Positions 17,558-26,463 of a stretch of 64,000 nucleotides of DNA are shown piece after piece. Position 1 is the first letter of the stretch; each line of letters opens with the position of its first letter. The notes under the pieces were generated by a model. The model was not told the DNA's origin. It did not search any database and saw only the letters and a list, made by a program, of their open reading frames with translations. Source of the DNA: an uncultured Butyricicoccus sp. (GTDB lineage Bacteria; Bacillota; Clostridia; Oscillospirales; Butyricicoccaceae); contig CALWBL010000003.1 in assembly GCA_944376065.1 (NCBI GenBank), positions 1-64,000 on the forward strand, in the 5' to 3' direction. The translations under genes and the position numbers were made by a program.

Positions 17558-18397
17558 TTGAAAAATCTATTTTCTTTTCGTATGTTTGTTGTGGTAGCAC
17601 TAGTAATTATTCTATGCCTTGGTGTTACAGTTTATACAGGTGCAACGGGAAACGCTAACCCCATTGCAACCGGTGTTGGTATGGTGATAAAACCAATACA
17701 AAAGGGTATAAGCCAAATTGCAAATATTATTTCTCAAGGCACTTCATATTTTGAAGGATATGACGCACTTGAAAAGGAAAACGAAGAACTCAAAACCAAG
17801 GTTAGGGAGCTTGAAGAGAAAGTTCGTGATGCAGATTTAGCTATAACTGAAAGGGATAATTTGCGTACTCTTTTAGGATTAAAGGAAAATAATCCTCAGT
17901 TCACCCATTGTGAACCAGCAGAGGTTATTTCAAAAAGTCCTGGTCAGTGGGCAACAACTATTTCACTGGATAAAGGCACAAATGATGGTGTTGCCTTAAA
18001 TAATGTGGTTATAACAGAAGATGGTATGGTTGGCTATGTTTCATCTGTTGCTCCGACATACTGTGATGTTACAACAGTTATAGACACAAATATGTATGCT
18101 GGTGCAATTGTAACACGCACAAGAGAAGTTGGTGTGGCTGAAGGTGATTATACGCTTATGAGCGAGGGAACTTTAAAACTTGCATACCTAGAAACCGATT
18201 GTGAAGTTGTTATAGGCGATACAGTAGAAACATCTGGTATGGGTGGTGTTTTCCCAAAAGGTATTATGATAGGCACTGTTGAGCGTGTAATTCCGGAAGA
18301 TAACGGTATTTCTAATTATGCAGTTATAAAGCCATTTGTTGATGTAGAAGAAGTTAAGAGTGTTTATATTATCACAGATTTTGGGGTGACAGGTTAA
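17558..18397 (+). CDS. mreC: Rod shape-determining protein MreC
   Basis: A 279-aa envelope protein linking the elongation machinery. It has one N-terminal membrane segment (~residues 7-28), a periplasm-side coiled coil (~66-105) and the MreC beta-barrel region containing SPGQWATTISLDKGTNDGV and EDGMVGYVSSV. The start is TTG at 17558 with GAGGTGAAAA upstream. It follows maf by 12 bases and precedes mreD. No mreB lies next to it, unlike the common maf-mreB-mreC order. Confidence 0.92.
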   Translation: MKNLFSFRMFVVVALVIILCLGVTVYTGATGNANPIATGVGMVIKPIQKGISQIANIISQGTSYFEGYDALEKENEELKTKVRELEEKVRDADLAITERDNLRTLLGLKENNPQFTHCEPAEVISKSPGQWATTISLDKGTNDGVALNNVVITEDGMVGYVSSVAPTYCDVTTVIDTNMYAGAIVTRTREVGVAEGDYTLMSEGTLKLAYLETDCEVVIGDTVETSGMGGVFPKGIMIGTVERVIPEDNGISNYAVIKPFVDVEEVKSVYIITDFGVTG

Positions 18398-18400
18398 GCT

Positions 18401-18910
18401 ATGCAAAGAGAACAACCATTGATTGTAAAATATATAGTTTACCTAGTATTTCTTATACTGCTCTATTCAGTGGAAACAGCTAATATACCGCTGGAGGTAT
18501 TTGGGTTTAGAATAGACCTTTTGCCATGTGTACCAGCAGCGGTGGCACTTATGGAAGGTCCTGTTATTGGCGGAGTTATAGGATTTATGACAGGTATGCT
18601 CTATGATGTAGGATTTATTGGCGTTGATGGATTATTCCCAATTTATTATATGCTTTTTGGTATTTTTGCTGGTGCTATAAGCATGAAGTTTTTAAGACGT
18701 ATGTTTCCATCTATGTTATTATTAAGCACTTGCGGAATGATGTTTTTGGGGCTTATTCGCTATGGTTTATCGCTGATGATAATATCTAAAGTTCCATTTC
18801 CGCTTGCTTTTCAGGAGATGTGCGGAGAAATACTTCTTACTATTGTATTATCGCCAATTGTTTATTTCCCTGTAAGAAATATCTCAAGACGATTTGAAAA
18901 AATTGTATAA
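18401..18910 (+). CDS. mreD: Rod shape-determining protein MreD
   Basis: A 169-aa protein with about five membrane segments. The fingerprint is weak, as is usual for MreD, but ETANIPLEVFGFRIDLLPCVPAAVALMEG (early half) and GFMTGMLYDVGF fit the family. It sits three bases after mreC and directly before the class B PBP gene, the normal MreD place in the elongasome operon. Confidence 0.85.
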   Translation: MQREQPLIVKYIVYLVFLILLYSVETANIPLEVFGFRIDLLPCVPAAVALMEGPVIGGVIGFMTGMLYDVGFIGVDGLFPIYYMLFGIFAGAISMKFLRRMFPSMLLLSTCGMMFLGLIRYGLSLMIISKVPFPLAFQEMCGEILLTIVLSPIVYFPVRNISRRFEKIV

Positions 18911-18928
18911 TTTAGGAAAGGAGTCAAA

Positions 18929-20980
18929 ATGGATAATAAAGCAAAACTTCTTCGCAGATTAGTTGCACTTTTTGCAATAATGAGTTTGCTCGCATGTATA
19001 AGTGCAGCAGGACTTTTCTCACTTCAGGTTATAAATGGTGAGGAATATCATGAGCAGGCACAAAACAGACTTACAACTTCATCAACAGTTGCAGCATCAA
19101 GAGGTGAGATAGTTGATAGATATGGCAGACCTCTTGTTACAAATCAGTCGGTATATTCTCTCAGAATAGATTATCCACACTGGAATCAGGAAAATCAAAA
19201 TTATACTATTTTAAGCCTTGTTCAGTTAATAAAAAATTCTGGAAGTTTGCCTGTTGATACATTGCCTATTTCTGAGCAGGCTCCTTTTACCTATATTGGT
19301 GAGGAAGACAGTAAGGAACGAGAAATTCTAGCAGAATTTATCGAAGATGAAGGCTGGTCAGCAGAGCTAACAGCAGATGAAGTTATGGCAAAGCTAAGGG
19401 AATATTATGATATTGATGAGGCATATTCAGATGCAAATGCACGTTCTATTGTTGGCATTAGATACGAAATGCAGCAAAGCAGCTTTTCAGCTTATAACTC
19501 ATTTATAATTGCCTCTGATGTATCTATGGACCTTATTGCAAAGATAAAAGAACAGCACACACTGTTTGCAGGTGTAAATGTTGAAACTGAAGCGGTAAGA
19601 AAATATGAAACAACATATGCGGCGCATATTTTAGGCAGAGTTACCAAAATATATAAAGAAGATTGGGAAGAATACAAAGAAAAAGGATATAATATGAATG
19701 CTATGGTTGGTCAGCAAGGCATTGAAAAATCCTTTGAAGAATATTTGCGGGGAACTGATGGTACTAGGTCAATTGAAACCGATGCCAACGGTAATGTTAC
19801 AAATATAGTAGAGGGCACAGCTCCACAGCCAGGTAATAACTGTATTCTTACAATCGACCTTGATGTTCAAAAAGCGGCTGAAGATTCGCTTGCAGAGCAT
19901 CTTTCTGAAATTGACGGTGCAGGCGGTGGTGCTGCTGTTGCTATTGATGTAAATTCTGGTCAAGTTTTAGCTCTTGCCAGCTATCCAACATATGATTTAA
20001 CTCAGTGGAATGAACTTTACTCGACTTGGGCAACAGATGAAGAAAATAGACCATTGTTCAATAGAGCAATACAAGGTGCATATCAACCTGGTTCTACATT
20101 CAAACCGCTTACTGCTATTGCAGGTCTTGAAGAAGGGGTTATTGATGGCTTATCTCTTATAACTTGCAATCATTACTACACGCAGTTTGAATCACAAACC
20201 TATAGATGTATGGGTAACCATGGTCCAACAAATGTGCTTCGTGCACTGCAAAAGTCATGTAACGTATTCTTCTATGAAACAAGCTACAGATTGGGCGGTG
20301 AAAAGCTGGAAGAATGGAGCAGGCTTTTTGGATTCGGTCAAAAAACAGGTATAGAGCTTGAAGGTGAGCGTGCAGGTACTGCATCAGGTCCTAGTAATCG
20401 TGCAGAAATGCTTAAAAATGCACCACTTTTAAATCCTTGGCAGCCGGGTGACGTTGTAACTACTGGCATTGGTCAGAGTGATAACCTTATGACCCCTATT
20501 CAGCTTGCAAACTATACAGCCGCTATTGCAAATGGTGGTACACTTTATAAAACAACTATTCTAAAGAGTGTTAAAACTTATGATTACACTGGTACTGTAA
20601 AAGAAGAACAACCAGAAATTATAAGACAAATAGATATCTCACAGGAAACTCTTGATTTAGTTCATAAAGGCATGGCAGAAGTAACCGATGACCAAGGTAC
20701 AGCTGCTAAGACTTTTGCCAATTATTCAATTAAGGTTGCTGGTAAGTCAGGTACTGCACAGCACAATGAAAAAGATGAAAACGGTAAATATAAGGGTGAT
20801 CATGCGGTGTTTATCGCTTATGCTCCTTATGATGACCCTCAGATAGCTGTTGCAGTTGTTGGTGAGTATGCTAAACATGGTTCAGATGTTGCACCGATTG
20901 CTAGAGATATATTTGATGCATATTTTACTGATGGTGGCAGTGTGACCGATATAAATGGCGAAAATACTTTAGTTAAATAG
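18929..20980 (+). CDS. mrdA: Class B penicillin-binding protein 2 (elongasome transpeptidase)
   Basis: A 683-aa monofunctional transpeptidase. It has an N-terminal membrane anchor (~12-33), a dimerisation/pedestal domain (RGEIVDRYGRPLVTNQSVYSL; LGRVTKIYKEDWEEYKEKGY) and a transpeptidase domain with SxxK (GSTFKPLTA), SxN (KSCNVFF) and KSG (AGKSGTAQ). Gene order mreC-mreD-pbp marks it as the RodA-partner PBP2. It cross-links side-wall peptidoglycan and would be a beta-lactam target. Ribosome site AAAGGAG. No rodA follows. Confidence 0.93.
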   Translation: MDNKAKLLRRLVALFAIMSLLACISAAGLFSLQVINGEEYHEQAQNRLTTSSTVAASRGEIVDRYGRPLVTNQSVYSLRIDYPHWNQENQNYTILSLVQLIKNSGSLPVDTLPISEQAPFTYIGEEDSKEREILAEFIEDEGWSAELTADEVMAKLREYYDIDEAYSDANARSIVGIRYEMQQSSFSAYNSFIIASDVSMDLIAKIKEQHTLFAGVNVETEAVRKYETTYAAHILGRVTKIYKEDWEEYKEKGYNMNAMVGQQGIEKSFEEYLRGTDGTRSIETDANGNVTNIVEGTAPQPGNNCILTIDLDVQKAAEDSLAEHLSEIDGAGGGAAVAIDVNSGQVLALASYPTYDLTQWNELYSTWATDEENRPLFNRAIQGAYQPGSTFKPLTAIAGLEEGVIDGLSLITCNHYYTQFESQTYRCMGNHGPTNVLRALQKSCNVFFYETSYRLGGEKLEEWSRLFGFGQKTGIELEGERAGTASGPSNRAEMLKNAPLLNPWQPGDVVTTGIGQSDNLMTPIQLANYTAAIANGGTLYKTTILKSVKTYDYTGTVKEEQPEIIRQIDISQETLDLVHKGMAEVTDDQGTAAKTFANYSIKVAGKSGTAQHNEKDENGKYKGDHAVFIAYAPYDDPQIAVAVVGEYAKHGSDVAPIARDIFDAYFTDGGSVTDINGENTLVK

Positions 20981-21129
20981 TATATTTATATATCTAAATT
21001 TTCATACGCAACTTTGTTGTTGTGCATTGTATCTAAAATAAAATCTTCTTTTAATGAAAAGTTGGAGAAAACCTTGTATATCCATTTGAAATGATTTATA
21101 CTAAAATCGGAGGGAGTAATAGAGACAGT

Positions 21130-21870
21130 ATGCTTAAAGTGATTTTAGTTGCATCAGGCAAAGGCGGCACTGGAAAAACTTCTGTAACAGCAAATGTCGC
21201 AGCTGCACTTTCTGAAAAGGGTCATAAAACTTTGGTCATAGATGCAGACAGTGGGCTGAGAAATTTGGATATAACTCTAGGTATGAGTGATTCCGTTGTC
21301 TTTAGTTTCTCTGATGTGGCACAGGATATTGTAACACTTGAACAGGCTGCTGCAAAACACTCAATCCTAAATAATCTTTATTTACTGACTGCGCCTGTCG
21401 TGCTTCCAAAACTAAATGAAAATCAAATTTATGGTATAATTGAACAGGCAAAAGAGCTTAGCTTTGAATATGTAATCATTGATGGTCCAGCCGGCCTTGC
21501 TGATGAAGTTAAATTATTTGCTTTGGTTGCAACTCAAAGTATAGTAGTAACTATGGCGGATAAGGCAAGCATTAGAGGAGCAGAGCGTGTTGCAAGGCTG
21601 CTTGAAAATGAGAATATAATGCGTATACGAATAGTAGTAAATAGAGTGCGTCCATCACTTATTCGTCAAGGTATTATGGGAAATATCGATGATATTATGG
21701 ACGAAATAGGTCTGCCGCTTTTAGGCGTTGTTCCAGAAGATGAAAATGTTATAGCTTGCGGTACTAATGGAAAATGCTTAATAAAAAGTAAAAAAGGTGG
21801 TGCTGTAACTGCGTTTTGCAATATTGCACAAAGAATAGATGGTGTTAGACTGCCAATTATGCGTATCTAA
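21130..21870 (+). CDS. minD: MinD-family ATPase
   Basis: A 246-aa ParA/MinD ATPase with deviant Walker A KGGTGKTS, switch I DADSGLRNLDITLGM, and Walker B VIIDGPAG. MinD recruits the division inhibitor MinC to the membrane. The extreme C terminus (GVRLPIMRI) does not look like the usual Lys/Phe-rich amphipathic targeting helix. The ATG at 21130 gives the family N terminus, but its best Shine-Dalgarno (GGAGGG) lies ~15 bases away; an ATG at 21091 adds 13 unfamiliar residues. No minC or minE is adjacent, so the symbol marks family, not proven function. Confidence 0.8.
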   Translation: MLKVILVASGKGGTGKTSVTANVAAALSEKGHKTLVIDADSGLRNLDITLGMSDSVVFSFSDVAQDIVTLEQAAAKHSILNNLYLLTAPVVLPKLNENQIYGIIEQAKELSFEYVIIDGPAGLADEVKLFALVATQSIVVTMADKASIRGAERVARLLENENIMRIRIVVNRVRPSLIRQGIMGNIDDIMDEIGLPLLGVVPEDENVIACGTNGKCLIKSKKGGAVTAFCNIAQRIDGVRLPIMRI

Positions 21871-21897
21871 AAAGTTACTCGAAAGGGGAAATTTAAA

Positions 21898-22305
21898 ATG
21901 AATATCGCTCTGATTGCACATGATCGCAAAAAAGAACTTATGGTACAGTTCTGTATGGCATATTGTGGCGTTTTGGCAAAGCATAATTTGTGTGCTACTG
22001 GTACTACAGGAAAATTCGTTTCTGAGGCTACTGGTCTTAAAATTGAAAAGTATCTTGCAGGAATGCAGGGCGGTGAGGAGCAAATATCTGCTCGTGTAGC
22101 ATATAATGAAATTGACCTTGTACTGTTTTTCAGAGACCCAATGTCAAATAGTGAGTATGAACCAGATGTTCATGCTCTTGCTAGACTGTGTGATATGCAC
22201 AATATCCCAATCGCCACTAATGCAGCTACAGCTGAGATGTTAATTCTTGGTCTTGATAGAGGCGACCTTGACTGGAGAAATATTGTAAATCCAAAAACTC
22301 ATTAA
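21898..22305 (+). CDS. mgsA: Methylglyoxal synthase
   Basis: A 135-aa enzyme that turns dihydroxyacetone phosphate into methylglyoxal and phosphate, a glycolytic overflow bypass. Motifs: IALIAHDRKKELMVQF, the phosphate loop TGTTGKF, SGPxGGxx-like MQGGEEQISARV, and LFFRDPMSN with the catalytic Asp. Ribosome site AAAGGGG. It follows minD by 27 bases, a place it also holds at the end of the mre/min/rodA locus in other clostridia. Confidence 0.95.
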   Translation: MNIALIAHDRKKELMVQFCMAYCGVLAKHNLCATGTTGKFVSEATGLKIEKYLAGMQGGEEQISARVAYNEIDLVLFFRDPMSNSEYEPDVHALARLCDMHNIPIATNAATAEMLILGLDRGDLDWRNIVNPKTH

Positions 22306-22314
22306 GGTTTTTTT

Positions 22315-22346
22315 AAGTGCTACGATTTGTGTCGTAGCACTTTTTA
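22315..22346 (+). terminator. Terminator of the minD-mgsA transcript
   Basis: A perfect 11-bp stem AAGTGCTACGA / TCGTAGCACTT with a 6-base loop, followed by TTTTATA. Confidence 0.9.
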
Positions 22347-22359
22347 TATATTAAAACTA

Positions 22360-22387
22360 TTGAGTTTTACAATAAATATGATATGAT
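22360..22387 (+). promoter_or_regulatory. Candidate promoter of hisS-aspS
   Basis: TTGAGT, a 16-base spacer and TATGAT, ~58 bases before the hisS ATG. Several AT-rich alternatives overlap. There is no T-box motif (AGGGTGG) in the leader. Confidence 0.35.
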
Positions 22388-22444
22388 AATATAGTTAAAT
22401 TAAATTTAAAATAAATTTTCATATATTAAAAGGGGCTTACACAA

Positions 22445-23797
22445 ATGGAAAAAATGAAACCCAGAACCTTGTCTGGCTTTATGGAGCTTTTACCACAAAA
22501 GCAGAAACAAATGGAGCGTATGATGCAGATTCTGCGTGAAACATATGAGCTTTATGGATTTTATCCACTTGATACTCCAGTGCTTGAGGCATCAGAAGTC
22601 CTTCTTGCAAAAGGCGGTGGAGAAACAGAAAAACAAATTTATCGCTTTCAAAAAGGTGATACAGATTTATCCATGAGATTTGATTTAACTGTACCGCTTG
22701 CAAAATATGTATCTTTGCATTATGGTCAGCTAACTTTCCCGTTTAGAAGATATCAAATAGGTAAGGTTTATCGTGGAGAACGTGCTCAGCGCGGCAGATT
22801 TAGAGAATTCTATCAGGCTGATATTGACATCATTGGTGATGGTCAGCTTGATATTATTAACGAGGCCGAAATTCCATCTATCATATATAAAACTTTTTCT
22901 AAAATGGGATTAAATCGCTTTAAAATTCGTATCAATAACAGAAAAGTTTTGAACGGATTTTTTGAAATGCTGGGTCTTAGCGAGCGTTCGGGCGATGTAA
23001 TGCGTACTATTGATAAACTTGAGAAAATCGGTGCTGATAAGGTTCGCCAGATTCTTTTAGAAGATTGTGGCGCATCTAATGAGCAATCAGATGAAATTAT
23101 TAAGTTTATCACTATTTCAGGCGGAACAGAGGGCATTTTAGATGCTTTAAAGGCTTATCAGGGCAAAAATGAAGTTCTTGATATGGGCATTAGCGAATTG
23201 ACAACAGTTGCAGGTTATATGGAGCAGTTTGGCGTTCCTGCAAGTCATTTTGAAATTGATTTGACTATAGCTCGTGGTCTTGATTATTACACTGGTACTG
23301 TTTACGAAACAACTATGCTCGACCATCCAGAAATAGGCTCTATTTGCTCTGGTGGTCGTTATGATAACCTTGCAGAGTACTATACAGATAAACAGCTTCC
23401 AGGTGTTGGTATTTCTATCGGTTTAACTCGTCTATTCTTCGTTCTTGAAGATAAAAATTATTTGGCTGAAACTTCTTCACCAGCTGATGTTATGATTTTA
23501 CCTATGACCGATGATGTTGGTGCTGCTATTGAACTTGCAACCCGTCTGCGTGATAATGGCGTTCGTGTTCAGCTTAACTGCGAAAAGAAAAAGTTTAAAG
23601 CTAAAATTACTTATGCGGATAAATTATCCATTCCATATGTTATATTTATGGGTGAGGACGAAATTAAAAACAACATTGTGGCACTAAAGGAGCTTGCAAC
23701 AGGTGAACAAACAAACACCGGTTTTGATGAGGCTCTTGAGAGAATTAAGTCAGGGCTTTTAAAATTTGAATGTGACAAAGTAATAAATGACAAATAA
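22445..23797 (+). CDS. hisS: Histidyl-tRNA synthetase
   Basis: A class II aminoacyl-tRNA synthetase (450 aa). Motif 2 is YRGERAQRGRFREFYQADID, the histidine-A loop LTIARGLDYYTGTVYE is present, and motif 3 is GVGISIGLTRLF. The C-terminal anticodon-binding domain starts near residue 345 (ADVMILPMTDD). Ribosome site AAAGGGG. It is paired with aspS 27 bases downstream, the usual Firmicutes arrangement. Confidence 0.96.
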   Translation: MEKMKPRTLSGFMELLPQKQKQMERMMQILRETYELYGFYPLDTPVLEASEVLLAKGGGETEKQIYRFQKGDTDLSMRFDLTVPLAKYVSLHYGQLTFPFRRYQIGKVYRGERAQRGRFREFYQADIDIIGDGQLDIINEAEIPSIIYKTFSKMGLNRFKIRINNRKVLNGFFEMLGLSERSGDVMRTIDKLEKIGADKVRQILLEDCGASNEQSDEIIKFITISGGTEGILDALKAYQGKNEVLDMGISELTTVAGYMEQFGVPASHFEIDLTIARGLDYYTGTVYETTMLDHPEIGSICSGGRYDNLAEYYTDKQLPGVGISIGLTRLFFVLEDKNYLAETSSPADVMILPMTDDVGAAIELATRLRDNGVRVQLNCEKKKFKAKITYADKLSIPYVIFMGEDEIKNNIVALKELATGEQTNTGFDEALERIKSGLLKFECDKVINDK

Positions 23798-23824
23798 ATT
23801 TATAAATGAAAGGCATAAATTATT

Positions 23825-25633
23825 ATGAATAATACTTCTATTGCAGGCATGAAACGAACTCATATGTGTGGTAACCTGCGTAAAACAGACGTTGGTAATG
23901 TTGTGACTGTTAATGGCTGGGTGGACAGAGTTCGTGATAATGGAGGTGTACTGTTTCTTCTTATTCGTGACCGTTCAGGCATTATTCAGTGCACTTTTGA
24001 TAAAAGTGTAAACAAAGATTTGTTTGATATCGCTTTTACTTGCAGAACAGAATTTGTTGTTGCTATTAAGGGTGAACTGGTTGCTCGTGATGAGGCTGCT
24101 ATAAACAGCAAAATGCCAACTGGTGAGGTTGAAGTTATCGCTCAAGATATTCGTATATTGACACGTGCTGAAACTACTCCTTTTGAAATTGATGATTCTA
24201 AGGAAGTAAATGACCAAATTCGCTTAAAGTATCGTTATCTTGATTTACGTCGTCCCTCTATGCAAAGAAATATGATGCTGCGACATAGAGTTATGCAGGT
24301 TGCAAGAAATTACTTTGATGAGCAGGGCTTTATTGAGATTGAAACTCCAATGCTTACAAAGTCAACCCCAGAGGGTGCAAGAGATTATCTTGTGCCAAGC
24401 CGTGTTCATGCTGGTAAGTTCTATGCTTTGCCACAGTCACCGCAGCAATATAAGCAGCTTTTAATGCTCGCTGGAATGGATAGATATATTCAAATTACCC
24501 GCTGTTTCCGTGATGAGGACTTACGTGCAGACCGCCAACCAGAATTTACTCAGATAGACCTTGAAATGTCTTTTGTTGAGCAAGATGATGTTATTGCAGT
24601 AAATGAGGGTTTTTTACAGCGTGTATTTAAAGAGACTCTTGGTGTTGATATCACTCTGCCACTTCCAAGAATGACTTGGCAAGATGCTATGGACAAGTAT
24701 GGTTCTGATAAACCTGATACCCGTTTCGGTTTTGAAATCTGTGATATTTCTGATATAGCTGCTAACTGCTCATTTAAGGTATTTAAGGATACCGTTGATA
24801 ATGGTGGCAGTGTAAGGCTTATTAACTGCAATGGTTATGCGGATAAATTCCCACGCAAGGAGATTGATAAGCTCGGTGAATTTGTAAAAACATATCGCGC
24901 AAAGGGATTGGCATGGCTAAAACTCGCTCAAGATGGCTCCATGACTTCCTCTTTTGCTAAGTTTCTAAGCGAAGATGAAATTCATAAAATCAAAACTCGT
25001 GCAAATGCAAAAGAAAACGATTTATTGTTTGTTGTTGCTGACGCAGATTGGGAAACTGCTGCAACTGCTCTTGGTGCGCTACGCTGTGAGCTTGCTAGAC
25101 GCCTTGAGCTTGCAAAGAAAGATGACTTTAAACTGTTATGGGTAACTGATTTCCCACAGTTTGAGTATAGCGAGGAAGAAAATCGCCTTGTTGCAAAGCA
25201 TCACCCATTTACCGCACCAATGGACGAAGATATCGCTTTGCTTGACACTGACCCTAAAAAGGTTCGTGCAAAGGCTTATGATATTATTCTTAACGGCTGC
25301 GAGCTTGGCGGAGGTTCTATTCGTATACATGACCCAGAGCTGCAAACTAAGATGTTCAGAACGCTTGGCTTTACAGAAGAAAAGGCTCAGGAGCAGTTTG
25401 GTCATTTAATTACCGCATTTTCTTATGGTGCACCTCCACATGGTGGTTTAGCTTATGGCCTTGATAGACTTTGTATGCTCCTTGCTGGTCTTGACTCAAT
25501 CCGTGACGTTATTGCATTCCCTAAAGTGCAGAATGCATCAGATTTAATGATGCACTGCCCAGATGTTGTTGAGCAAAAACAGCTTGACGACCTATCAATT
25601 GCTGTGACAAAAATCGAAACTGAAGAAGAATAA
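23825..25633 (+). CDS. aspS: Aspartyl-tRNA synthetase
   Basis: A 602-aa bacterial-type class IIb synthetase. It has the N-terminal OB-fold anticodon domain (VNGWVDRVRDNGGVLFLLIRD in two blocks), class II motif 2 around ITRCFRDEDLRADRQPEF, the bacterial GAD insertion (~290-410) and motif 3 AYGLDRLCMLLAG. The full length suggests it may be discriminating or not; tRNA-Asn charging cannot be judged here. Second gene of hisS-aspS. Confidence 0.96.
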   Translation: MNNTSIAGMKRTHMCGNLRKTDVGNVVTVNGWVDRVRDNGGVLFLLIRDRSGIIQCTFDKSVNKDLFDIAFTCRTEFVVAIKGELVARDEAAINSKMPTGEVEVIAQDIRILTRAETTPFEIDDSKEVNDQIRLKYRYLDLRRPSMQRNMMLRHRVMQVARNYFDEQGFIEIETPMLTKSTPEGARDYLVPSRVHAGKFYALPQSPQQYKQLLMLAGMDRYIQITRCFRDEDLRADRQPEFTQIDLEMSFVEQDDVIAVNEGFLQRVFKETLGVDITLPLPRMTWQDAMDKYGSDKPDTRFGFEICDISDIAANCSFKVFKDTVDNGGSVRLINCNGYADKFPRKEIDKLGEFVKTYRAKGLAWLKLAQDGSMTSSFAKFLSEDEIHKIKTRANAKENDLLFVVADADWETAATALGALRCELARRLELAKKDDFKLLWVTDFPQFEYSEEENRLVAKHHPFTAPMDEDIALLDTDPKKVRAKAYDIILNGCELGGGSIRIHDPELQTKMFRTLGFTEEKAQEQFGHLITAFSYGAPPHGGLAYGLDRLCMLLAGLDSIRDVIAFPKVQNASDLMMHCPDVVEQKQLDDLSIAVTKIETEEE

Positions 25634-25740
25634 AGTTTTCACCAGCCTTTTTCAAAAGGCTGCAAAGTCAAGAGGCAGAGCCTCTTGTCGCACTTGGCAG
25701 AGTGCGAAATTCTCTATTGATTTTGCTTTGCAAAATCAAC
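25633..25740 (+). repeat. Structured intergenic repeat, copy A (four hairpins)
   Basis: Directly after the aspS stop lie four successive perfect hairpins: CAGCCTTTT/AAAAGGCTG (25643-25662), CAAGAGGC/GCCTCTTG (25669-25687), TCGCACT/AGTGCGA (25688-25707) and TTGATTTTGC/GCAAAATCAA (25717-25739). The first block begins AAGTTTTCACC. The AAGTTTTC block and the last hairpin recur in inverted orientation at 26407-26442. It looks like a REP/MITE-type intergenic element rather than a regulatory RNA, but this is inference. Confidence 0.6.
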
Positions 25741-25756
25741 TAATCTAACAAAAATT

Positions 25757-25785
25757 AAAGTCCGCCATCCGGCGGACTTTTTTTA
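25757..25785. terminator. Bidirectional terminator between aspS and the ytaF-like gene
   Basis: A perfect 9-bp GC-rich stem AAGTCCGCC / GGCGGACTT with loop ATCC, followed by TTTTTTTA on the plus strand and by TTTAATTTTTG on the minus strand. Confidence 0.88.
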
Positions 25786-26310
25786 TCCATAAATCATCTT
25801 AAAACCAGCAATCATTAAAAGTATAAAGCCACTGCAAAAACTAGCCTTTTTTCCTTGTGCATTTGCAAACTTTTCACCAAGTTTTTGACCAAGAAAAGAT
25901 GCTGTAAACCCACATACAAAGCAAAAAACAACTAAAATAACACTTGTATTTATAGATAAACCTGTAAAAAGTGAGTCAAGTGACAGAGGAACGGCCAAAA
26001 ATAAAGCCTCAGTGGGTGATAAAACGCCCGAATTATCGATGTCTGCTGTATCTGGGTTTAAAAAACTTTTATCAAATAAACAGAAAAGAGCGATTATAAA
26101 AAGTGAAAAACTGCTTATAAAATGAAAAATACCTTCGGGCAAGACTGCAGATAAGATTTGTGCAAATAAAAATGACAAAACCAAGCAACATGTGCCCACA
26201 CAAGCTATAACAAGCCTTGCACCAAATGATATTGATATATGTTTTGTGCCAAGTGAAAAACATGTTAAAAGCGAATCCATTGACATTAAAAGTACAAGTA
26301 AGAAATCCAT
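25783..26310 (-). CDS. ytaF: MntP/YtaF-family membrane protein
   Basis: A 175-aa protein with about six membrane segments arranged as two repeats, each starting with an Asp-containing motif: MSMDSLLTCFSLG near the N terminus and PLSLDSLFTGLS near residue 112. This is the pattern of MntP manganese exporters and the sporulation protein YtaF; which it is cannot be decided. The ATG at 26310 is chosen: AGGAGG lies 11 bases upstream and the protein then starts in the first helix. The frame stays open to 26445, but that extension is encoded by repeat DNA and is very unlikely to be translated. Flanked by inverted structured repeats. Confidence 0.75.
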   Translation of the reverse strand: MDFLLVLLMSMDSLLTCFSLGTKHISISFGARLVIACVGTCCLVLSFLFAQILSAVLPEGIFHFISSFSLFIIALFCLFDKSFLNPDTADIDNSGVLSPTEALFLAVPLSLDSLFTGLSINTSVILVVFCFVCGFTASFLGQKLGEKFANAQGKKASFCSGFILLMIAGFKMIYG

Positions 26311-26362
26311 AAAGCCTAAATCCTCCTGCGGCAGTCTATGCAGAAGTGGAGGAATATGTGAA

Positions 26363-26442
26363 AACCCCCATCGCCATAGGCGATGGGGGTTAAATATTGA
26401 GTTAAATTGATTTTGCAAAGCAAAATCAAAGGGCGAAAACTT
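26363..26442 (-). repeat. Structured intergenic repeat, copy B
   Basis: A 13-bp perfect hairpin AACCCCCATCGCC / GGCGATGGGGGTT (26363-26391) is followed by TTGATTTTGC / GCAAAATCAA (26407-26429) and GGGCGAAAACTT (26431-26442). The second hairpin and the AAGTTTTC block match copy A (25633-25740) in inverted orientation, as the AAA loop here versus TTT there shows. It lies in the 5' region of the ytaF-like gene. Confidence 0.6.
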
Positions 26443-26463
26443 CACTATTTTGTGTTGCTATTT

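Noticed and set aside
22346..22444. T-box or other tRNA-sensing leader before hisS-aspS
   Set aside because: The leader is under 60 bases from the likely start, and no AGGGTGGNACCGCG motif or specifier stem is present.
25633..25740. CRISPR array
   Set aside because: The hairpins differ in sequence and spacing; there are no direct repeats of constant length and no spacers.
26311..26450. yybP-ykoY manganese riboswitch upstream of the MntP/YtaF-like gene
   Set aside because: The hairpins here match the intergenic repeat family and lack the conserved loop sequences of that riboswitch.
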